Part shown: piece after piece, positions 16,767 to 21,763 of the stretch
Position numbering within the stretch: position 1 is the stretch's first letter
Layout of the letters: every line of letters starts with the position of its first letter
Source: Actinomycetota bacterium
GTDB lineage: Bacteria; Actinomycetota; Actinomycetes; S36-B12; UBA5976
Reading direction: 5' to 3'
Assembly: GCA_947486505.1 (NCBI GenBank)
Contig: CANKTT010000008.1
Location: 1 to 21,763 of the forward strand
Length of the DNA stretch: 21,763 nucleotides
Program-made: the position numbers and the translations under genes
Notes under the pieces: model-generated
Seen by the model: the letters and a program-made list of their open reading frames with translations, nothing else
Databases searched by the model: none
Told to the model about the DNA's origin: nothing

Positions 16767-18143
16767 GTGGCTGAGGGTGAACTAAAGATTGGTGTCCTAT
16801 CTAGGCGGGCTCCAATTGGTCACACTGCAGATCTAACTGCAACGCTCGAACATGTTGGCGGATTAACCAGAGTTCTCCCTGCTTTAGCCGAATTTGCTGA
16901 TATCGACTGGACCGCTCTAACTTCGAAGAGTCAATTACCGCTCCCAAAGCATTACTCGTTTTCGGAGATTTCTAATCAGGTTTGTCAGCACGACATCAAT
17001 GTATTTCTAGTCGAAGTCGATCATCAACAATTAGAAGTGGGTGACAGGTTTTGTGCTCGCTACATCTGGCCACTCCTTCACGACTTGCATGTCCCCGAGA
17101 TCACTAACGAAGACTTGGACCTGCATTTCAAGGCAATCCGCAGCACAAGTCGTGAAATGGCTACGGCATGCATGGACATCAATAATGATGGTTACTTTGT
17201 TAATGACTTTCAGCTATCGCAAGTTCCAACGGATCTGCGAGAACTAGATTCAAATAAACCACTTACTTTCTTTCTTCACACTCCTTGGCCAAAGTCGATA
17301 CCTCGTGACAGCAATCCAATCAAGATCCTTAAATTCTTGGCCACTGGAATGTTGAATGCGGATGTAATTGAATTTCAAACCCAAAGAGATTTACAAGCAT
17401 TTGAATACTTTGCCATTACGCACCTGCCATTGGAACTGGCCAACGTGGCACTGGGGGTGAACCCAGTTTCTGTTGATGTCCAGGCTTTGCAGAATCAACC
17501 TCTGTGCGTTGACAGCTCAACGCAGCTACTGGCGGACGAAGTAAGTTATGTCCACATCGCCCGAAGTGACCCGATAAAGAACACTTTGGCGACCATATCT
17601 GCGTTTACAGAATTAGCAAAAGATTTCAAGGAATCAATGCCACGAAGTTACTTGGATCTGTACTTAGTGCCATCTCGCCAACAGTGGCCTGAGTATCAAT
17701 CCTTATTGGCTCAGATAACTGAGTGCGTGGAAATAAACAATGCCAGGCTGAGTTCACTCAACTACATTCCGATTCGACTTCACATGGGCAATGATTACCA
17801 GCGAGCCAGCCATGCACTCACCCGTTATGACTACTTAATTGCCTGTTCCGTTGCCGATGGCCTAAATCTGGTAGTTAAGGAGGGTGCGGTCTTGAACAAT
17901 CGAAATGGCGTAATCGTGAGCACTAAAAACGTTGGTGCCATGTCTGAGCTTGGGGACTTCTGCACTGTTGCCCGGGAGGCTACTGCGATGGGAATTGCCG
18001 AAGCCTTGATCAAAGCACGTAGCTTGAGTTTCGAATCACGCAACAAAATGTCATTTGAACAAAAGCGTCAAATTCAAGAATTTGATTTAAGCTTTTGGGC
18101 TAAATCAGTTGTTGCAAATTTCAAGATTCTAGAAAAGGTTTAG
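16767..18143 (+). CDS. GT20-family glycosyltransferase (trehalose-6-phosphate-synthase-like)
   Basis: A 458-residue GT-B glycosyltransferase clearly related to OtsA but divergent. Recognisable parts are SRRAPIG and HVGGLTRVL (12-37), RYIWPLLH (98-105, Trp101 at the acceptor site in OtsA), FVNDFQLSQVP (144-154), FFLHTPWPKSIPR (168-180), ARSDPIKN (265-272) carrying the Arg and Lys that hold the donor diphosphate, and SVADGLNLVVKEG (361-373) with the DGLNLV loop and Glu372. Donor-binding residues are thus retained and UDP-glucose or a similar donor is likely. The acceptor is unknown because surrounding residues differ. No otsB phosphatase is nearby. The GTG start is chosen from homology; its Shine-Dalgarno is weak. 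It ends 3 nt from the convergent ABC ATPase gene. Confidence 0.8.
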   Translation: MAEGELKIGVLSRRAPIGHTADLTATLEHVGGLTRVLPALAEFADIDWTALTSKSQLPLPKHYSFSEISNQVCQHDINVFLVEVDHQQLEVGDRFCARYIWPLLHDLHVPEITNEDLDLHFKAIRSTSREMATACMDINNDGYFVNDFQLSQVPTDLRELDSNKPLTFFLHTPWPKSIPRDSNPIKILKFLATGMLNADVIEFQTQRDLQAFEYFAITHLPLELANVALGVNPVSVDVQALQNQPLCVDSSTQLLADEVSYVHIARSDPIKNTLATISAFTELAKDFKESMPRSYLDLYLVPSRQQWPEYQSLLAQITECVEINNARLSSLNYIPIRLHMGNDYQRASHALTRYDYLIACSVADGLNLVVKEGAVLNNRNGVIVSTKNVGAMSELGDFCTVAREATAMGIAEALIKARSLSFESRNKMSFEQKRQIQEFDLSFWAKSVVANFKILEKV

Positions 18144-18171
18144 TTCTTAAGAATCGCTAGCCTGCAGGCTA
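18144..18171. repeat. Two short perfect palindromes at the convergent gene junction
   Basis: TTCTTAAGAA (18144-18153) and TAGCCTGCAGGCTA (18158-18171) are perfect palindromes straddling the point where the glycosyltransferase and ABC ATPase genes converge; the second lies in the last ATPase codons. Each could form only a small hairpin and there is no U-tract, so they are at best weak terminators. Function is unknown. Confidence 0.3.
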
Positions 18172-20366
18172 ACATCAGTAATTCTGACTCCATTAACATC
18201 AACCAAATTTTGATCCATGTTCAGCAGTGCAAACTTCAAACGATCAATATCTGCCAAGTTGCCCTTATCGCGAGTGCGAACATCTAGCTCAACTGTCACT
18301 CGCAGGTCCTGAGCCTGCCCAACTGTAACGCCAGCAGCCTTAGCCATCTTGTCTGCCACAAGTGCAGTAATTTCGCCGCGGGCAACCATCGCTGCTAAGG
18401 AAGCGGCTAGTTCGACCTTCCACTTGTCAGCATCCTTTGGTCCCAAGTAAACCGGTTCGTTATTGCCAACGTAATGCGGACGCCAGACGAAGAATGAAGT
18501 TAGCTCGCCCGTTGGAACCAGAGTGAATTCGCGCTCGACCTTGACTCGGCGTGGACCTGGATAAGGCATCGGAGTGTTTTGTACCCCAATTGTGTGTGGG
18601 AACCAGCGGAATTCGCGCTTAACGAATCCAACTGAGTGAGGCGACCAAACAAATGTTGAAGGTTGCTTCTCGTATTGGACTGGCGGTGGCGCTGGAGTTG
18701 GCCATTCGACTTCAGTCTTGTAGCCAATCTTGTGTGGCGACCAAGTGTAGTTACGAGTGACATGAAGGTAAGGACCCTTTAGTCCGTTCATGTGAGGGCG
18801 CCATACGAAGCCACGCTTGATGCCGCCGCCCTTACGAGTACCCAAGTAACTTAACTCAACTATTTTTTCTGGTGTTAGTTCTCTGCCAGTTAACTCTGCA
18901 ACGACTTTGCCTTCAGCAAAAATGAGCACTCGGTTACAGATGTTGGCCAAATCTTCATGCTCGGCTGAAGCAACGATTACGCCAGAACCGCCACGAGCTG
19001 CGTCAGCAATTTTCCCAAAAATAGCTGCCTTGCTACCGACGTCAACACCTTGAGTTGGTTCGTGCAACAGGAGGACATCTGGCTTGATTTGAATCCACTT
19101 TGCAAGCAAGGCTTTTTGTTGATTGCCACCCGAAAGTTTGCGAAGTTCAATGCCTGGAACTGGTGGCTTTACATCAAAGCGACGAAGTAACTCGCCTACG
19201 TCTTTCTTCAACTTATTCTTGCGCAGGCGTCCAGTTGAGAAGTACTTGCTAAGTACCGGCATGCCTACGTTGTCAGTCAGTGTCGCAGTTAGGACACCGC
19301 TTGCTCCAGTTCTATCACCAGGCAAAAGCGCTACTCCAGCATTTACTGCCTTGCGAGGATTTAAATCCTCTTTTTCAAACTTCTTGTTCTTGATGGTGAT
19401 CGTTCCGTCAGTATGTTCAAGCGCACCGAATAGTGCATAGGGAACTTGATCGTGACCGGCACCCATTAGGCCAGTCATACCAAGCACTTCCCCGCGGCGA
19501 AGTGTGATGTTTAGTTTTGGAATTGATCCAGCAGCCATGTTCTTGGTCTGCAGCACAACTTCCTTCGAAGGAGTTGGCACATGATCTGGGTAGAACGCAT
19601 TTAGCGACTGACCAAGAATCATTGCAACAAGATCAGCTTCTTTAGTTTCCTTGGTGTTTACGGTGGCAACCTTGCGGCCATCGCGAAGTACCGAAATCCG
19701 ATCAGTTAAGTTCAAAATTTCATCAGTACGGTGACTGATGAAAACAACGCCAGTTCCTTGACGGGTTACCTTTTTGACGGCATCGAAGAGTTTGTCTACA
19801 GATTCACTTGGCAAATATGCAGTCGGCTCATCAAGTACAAGTACATGGCCTTCTGGATTGGTGGCAATTTCGCGGATAGCGCGAGCGATGGCAACAATTG
19901 CTCGGTCAACCGGCGGTAAAGCGCCAACTGGAGTCAGTGGATCCCACTTCAGACCAAACTGTGAAAGCTGGTAAGCAACTGCACTTTTTTCATCAGACCA
20001 TGGAATTTTTGAAAGACCACCACGGCGCCAAGTTCCCAGGCGCAAGTTTTCCAGAATGCTAAAAGCGGGAACTAAACCTAAGTCTTGGTGGACGAATACC
20101 ATTCCAAGTTGCGCGGCATCGCTACCACGAAGCGGCAATTCAATATCTTCGCCGCGGAGCTTTAGCTTTGTGCCACGATCTGGGTCGTGAAAGCCGCTGA
20201 GTACTTTGATAAGAGTTGATTTACCCGAACCATTGCGGCCAACTAGGCCATGAATTTCGCCCGGGCGAACTTCAAAATCAACATTTGAAAGCGCTTTAGT
20301 CGGCCCAAATGTCTTGGACAGATTGGTGAACTCAAGGACTGGGCGGATGCCACTGTCATCGGTCAC
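18147..20366 (-). CDS. Sugar-type ABC transporter ATPase (RbsA/MglA class) with a novel C-terminal WxPH-repeat extension
   Basis: A 739-residue protein; tandem-NBD sugar ATPases are usually about 500. NBD1 has Walker A GRNGSGKST (43-51), Q-loop Gln94, Walker B VLVLDEPTA (Asp179, Glu180) and His212, but its signature is degenerate (ALPPVDRA, 149-156). NBD2 has a degenerate Walker A (GLMGAGHDQ), an intact signature LSGGNQQK (411-418) and a Walker B where Asp is His435 (LLLHEPTQGVDVG). One composite ATP site (NBD1 Walker A with NBD2 signature) should work, as is usual for this class. From about residue 511 the sequence leaves the family: five [FY]xWxPHxxG motifs (520-634), then a helix-rich tail (645-739). 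The GTG start is supported by AGGAG 6 nt upstream. It is the last gene after the permease and binding protein. Confidence 0.92.
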   Translation of the reverse strand: MTDDSGIRPVLEFTNLSKTFGPTKALSNVDFEVRPGEIHGLVGRNGSGKSTLIKVLSGFHDPDRGTKLKLRGEDIELPLRGSDAAQLGMVFVHQDLGLVPAFSILENLRLGTWRRGGLSKIPWSDEKSAVAYQLSQFGLKWDPLTPVGALPPVDRAIVAIARAIREIATNPEGHVLVLDEPTAYLPSESVDKLFDAVKKVTRQGTGVVFISHRTDEILNLTDRISVLRDGRKVATVNTKETKEADLVAMILGQSLNAFYPDHVPTPSKEVVLQTKNMAAGSIPKLNITLRRGEVLGMTGLMGAGHDQVPYALFGALEHTDGTITIKNKKFEKEDLNPRKAVNAGVALLPGDRTGASGVLTATLTDNVGMPVLSKYFSTGRLRKNKLKKDVGELLRRFDVKPPVPGIELRKLSGGNQQKALLAKWIQIKPDVLLLHEPTQGVDVGSKAAIFGKIADAARGGSGVIVASAEHEDLANICNRVLIFAEGKVVAELTGRELTPEKIVELSYLGTRKGGGIKRGFVWRPHMNGLKGPYLHVTRNYTWSPHKIGYKTEVEWPTPAPPPVQYEKQPSTFVWSPHSVGFVKREFRWFPHTIGVQNTPMPYPGPRRVKVEREFTLVPTGELTSFFVWRPHYVGNNEPVYLGPKDADKWKVELAASLAAMVARGEITALVADKMAKAAGVTVGQAQDLRVTVELDVRTRDKGNLADIDRLKFALLNMDQNLVDVNGVRITDVSLQASDS
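18465..18809 (-). repeat. Region encoding five [FY]xWxPHxxG protein motifs
   Basis: The encoded motifs are FVWRPHMNG (520-528), YTWSPHKIG (540-548), FVWSPHSVG (572-580), FRWFPHTIG (586-594) and FVWRPHYVG (626-634). A decayed sixth copy is possible at FTLVPTGEL (614-622). Spacings between motif starts are 20, 32, 14 and 40 residues. Codons have diverged among copies, so the similarity is held at the protein level rather than reflecting a fresh DNA duplication. Confidence 0.85.
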
Positions 20367-20372
20367 TTTAAT

Positions 20373-20377
20373 CTCCT
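20373..20377 (-). promoter_or_regulatory. Ribosome binding site for the ABC ATPase
   Basis: AGGAG on the minus strand lies 6 nt before the GTG at 20364-20366. It supports this GTG as the start and shows the ATPase has its own translation initiation despite following an attenuating stem-loop. Confidence 0.75.
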
Positions 20378-20424
20378 ACGCGCTAATTATAAAAAATTTA
20401 TTGTGTTGCGAACTTAAAGAAAAG

Positions 20425-20464
20425 TGTGACTGGTTGAAGCCATTGCTGACTTCAACCAGTCACA
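20425..20464 (-). terminator. Strong stem-loop between binding-protein and ATPase genes (attenuator or mRNA stabiliser)
   Basis: A perfect 15-bp inverted repeat (TGTGACTGGTTGAAG at 20425-20439 with its complement at 20450-20464) closes a 10-nt loop. It starts 8 nt after the binding-protein stop. In the minus-strand transcript it is followed by CTTTTCTTTAAG, a broken U-rich run. Such hairpins after the binding-protein gene of ABC operons are known to give partial termination and protect the upstream message, making more binding protein than ATPase. It could also be a full terminator, though no obvious promoter is seen in the 58 nt before the ATPase start. Confidence 0.8.
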
Positions 20465-20472
20465 ACTAATTA

Positions 20473-21630
20473 CTAGCTAGCGGTCCAGTACTTTGCGAAT
20501 TCTGCTGCAAAGTCAATGCCGTACCAGTTAACTGAATTTTCTACAGTTGCATCGATTGAACCAATGTTGGATTCATCGAATACCTTGCAGGTGATTCCGT
20601 AGTTATCTGGAACTGCATTTCCGGTCAAAATACGCAGTGCTGCGTCTGCAGTTGCGTATGAGAACCAGTCATTTGGACAACCGACGTCCATCTTTACTGA
20701 ACTTGTACCGATACCAGCTGCAACAGCAGGAGTCATGTTGAATGACGACTGAATTGCTGCTGAACCTGCAGCGTCAAGACCAGCGCCAGTAGCGATAGTC
20801 ATGCCGTCGTAGATTGGCATCAAGTGAGTGATGGTTGGGTCTGCTGTAACAGCGTTCTTTGCAACACCATCAAGTGTTCCATCGAACCATGTTGCAAGCG
20901 GTGCATCCTGGTAATCAACAATGGCATCTGGGCAATTTTCTGCCGTACGAGCCTGGATTGTTTCAATCATGATTGGGCTTGAGGCTTGGCCTTCAGATCC
21001 CCATACAACTGCGTTACCAACACCAGCGCCTGTTACACAGAACCAGTCAGCCATAAGGCTAGCTGCAAGTGTGTAATCGAATGATGGATCTGCGGCAATG
21101 CCATCAGCTACCGGAATGCCAGGTGCGGCAGTCTGGTTGGTTGTCATTACAGGAATGTCGCCCAAGTCAGCTAGTGGAATAAGTGCAGCTGGAACTGCGT
21201 TGGTGACGATTAGGTCAACCTTGTCAGTTACTGCCTGTGCGAAGAACTTAGGTAGTGGATCGATAACGCCACCAGCATCGCTCTTCTGAGTAATAGTTAC
21301 ACCCTGGCTTTCAAGACCAGCTGCAATTGTGTCTGTCCACTGCTTTAGAACTGGAATTTGGTCGTTGATCGAAATCATCGCAACCTTCTTGCCAGATGCA
21401 GATGAAGCGTCAAACGCATCGCCTGGGTAAGCAAATGTCAAAGAAGCAGCAAGCGCAGCATCGTATGCTGCCTTTGCTGTTGCTAGGCCATCGGCAGCCG
21501 CAGGTGCGCTTTCAGACTCTGTAGGTGTAGGTGCTACTTCTTCAGACGAGCTAGAGCAACCGCTCAAAACTAGTCCAGCAGCAAGTGCGGCGGCTACGAA
21601 GCCGTAACGCATTTTCTTTTGTGCGTGCAT
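20473..21630 (-). CDS. ABC transporter substrate-binding lipoprotein, sugar-type (periplasmic-binding-protein-like I fold)
   Basis: A 385-residue exported lipoprotein. It has a basic N-terminus (HAQKKMR), a hydrophobic stretch (10-22) and the lipobox LSGC with lipidated Cys25, followed by a Ser/Glu/Pro/Thr/Ala-rich linker to about residue 47. The body, from about residue 80 (KKVAMISIND), shows the alternating strand/helix pattern of sugar-binding LacI-type periplasmic proteins, with LIVTNAVPAALIPLAD and PVMTTNQTA as hinge-like strands. Its ligand is unknown; family members bind monosaccharides, autoinducer-2 or similar polyols. An in-frame ATG at residue 7 is an alternative start, but GAAAGG lies upstream of the first. 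It lies between a permease gene and the ATPase gene. Confidence 0.9.
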   Translation of the reverse strand: MHAQKKMRYGFVAAALAAGLVLSGCSSSSEEVAPTPTESESAPAAADGLATAKAAYDAALAASLTFAYPGDAFDASSASGKKVAMISINDQIPVLKQWTDTIAAGLESQGVTITQKSDAGGVIDPLPKFFAQAVTDKVDLIVTNAVPAALIPLADLGDIPVMTTNQTAAPGIPVADGIAADPSFDYTLAASLMADWFCVTGAGVGNAVVWGSEGQASSPIMIETIQARTAENCPDAIVDYQDAPLATWFDGTLDGVAKNAVTADPTITHLMPIYDGMTIATGAGLDAAGSAAIQSSFNMTPAVAAGIGTSSVKMDVGCPNDWFSYATADAALRILTGNAVPDNYGITCKVFDESNIGSIDATVENSVNWYGIDFAAEFAKYWTAS

Positions 21631-21657
21631 TAGACGTACCTTTCCCGTTGTTTTGAT

Positions 21658-21763
21658 TCAGTCACTCGACCGCGACCGAAGGTTGGATGCCACCGTGGCT
21701 ACGAGCACGCCAATAACAAGCGCGAGTCCGTAGAACACATCTGTAATCCAAACCTCGAAGCCC
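21658..21763 (-). CDS. C-terminal end of an ABC sugar permease (partial)
   Basis: Reading the minus strand from the window edge gives 34 residues ending in TGA at 21658-21660: one hydrophobic segment (VFYGLALVIGVLVATVA) followed by a short basic tail (SNLRSRSSD). This is how RbsC-type permeases end, and the position directly upstream of a binding protein and sugar ATPase fits. Most of the gene lies outside the window. The spacer to the binding protein is 27 nt. Confidence 0.7.
   Translation of the reverse strand, partial: GFEVWITDVFYGLALVIGVLVATVASNLRSRSSD

Noticed and set aside
16767..18143. Calling the glycosyltransferase OtsA
   Set aside because: Donor-site motifs match but overall wording and acceptor region diverge and no OtsB gene is nearby.
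8594..18143. A mobile element or genomic island carrying the operon
   Set aside because: No transposase, integrase, terminal repeats or tRNA attachment site is visible, and base composition looks similar to the flanking genes by eye.
18144..18171. Palindromes at the convergent junction as an intrinsic terminator
   Set aside because: Stems are very short with no U-tract on either strand; kept only as a low-confidence repeat feature.

Overview
The window looks like a gene-dense chromosomal segment from a streamlined actinobacterium with a moderate-to-low GC content (by eye somewhat under 50%). The actinobacterial assignment rests mainly on FolD, whose [15 protein letters not shown] stretch and overall wording are typical of that phylum, on frequent GTG starts, and on a low-complexity lipoprotein linker in the ABC binding protein. 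Freshwater lineages such as the acI/Nanopelagicales group would fit, but that is a guess from style, not a search. There are no tRNA, rRNA, CRISPR or insertion-sequence features. The longest gene-free stretch is the 145-nt divergent spacer at 8449-8593.

Layout. (i) 1-2729, plus strand: the 3' end of an unrecognised gene, then folD and a choline-dehydrogenase-like GMC oxidoreductase (betA) whose start codon overlaps the folD stop. (ii) 2763-8448, minus strand: a tight operon read from 8448 downwards, comprising a canonical acyl-CoA dehydrogenase, an MFS transporter, an AceE-like thiamine-diphosphate enzyme and an EamA/DMT transporter. The last three are joined by 4-bp ATGA overlaps. (iii) 8449-8593: a divergent control region with two TGYATACAA-type palindromic sites. 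(iv) 8594-18143, plus strand: nine tightly packed genes encoding an isochorismatase-family amidohydrolase, an NMN-adenylyltransferase-like nucleotidyltransferase, an archaeal-type (ApgM) phosphoglycerate-mutase-like protein, a second acyl-CoA dehydrogenase, an MmgE/PrpD protein, a SelD-like protein, a class III CoA-transferase, a SAM methyltransferase and a GT20 (trehalose-6-phosphate-synthase-like) glycosyltransferase. (v) 18147-21763, minus strand: a sugar-type ABC importer with the end of a permease, a lipoprotein binding protein, a strong stem-loop, and an ATPase carrying a C-terminal extension of about 230 residues.

The two divergent operons (ii and iv) probably share regulation and form one accessory metabolic locus. 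CoA-transfer, acyl-CoA dehydrogenation and MmgE/PrpD chemistry point to activation and oxidation of an organic acid. The nucleotidyltransferase, ApgM-like, SelD-like and GT20-like proteins are not expected in an ordinary catabolic operon and suggest nucleotide-, phosphate- or selenophosphate-activated intermediates. The substrate cannot be read from sequence alone.

The two most unusual things are the ABC ATPase extension, with five [FY]xWxPHxxG motifs between residues 520 and 634, and the gene combination in the nine-gene operon, including a SelD with a CGGCAAK active-site loop and no other selenium genes in view.
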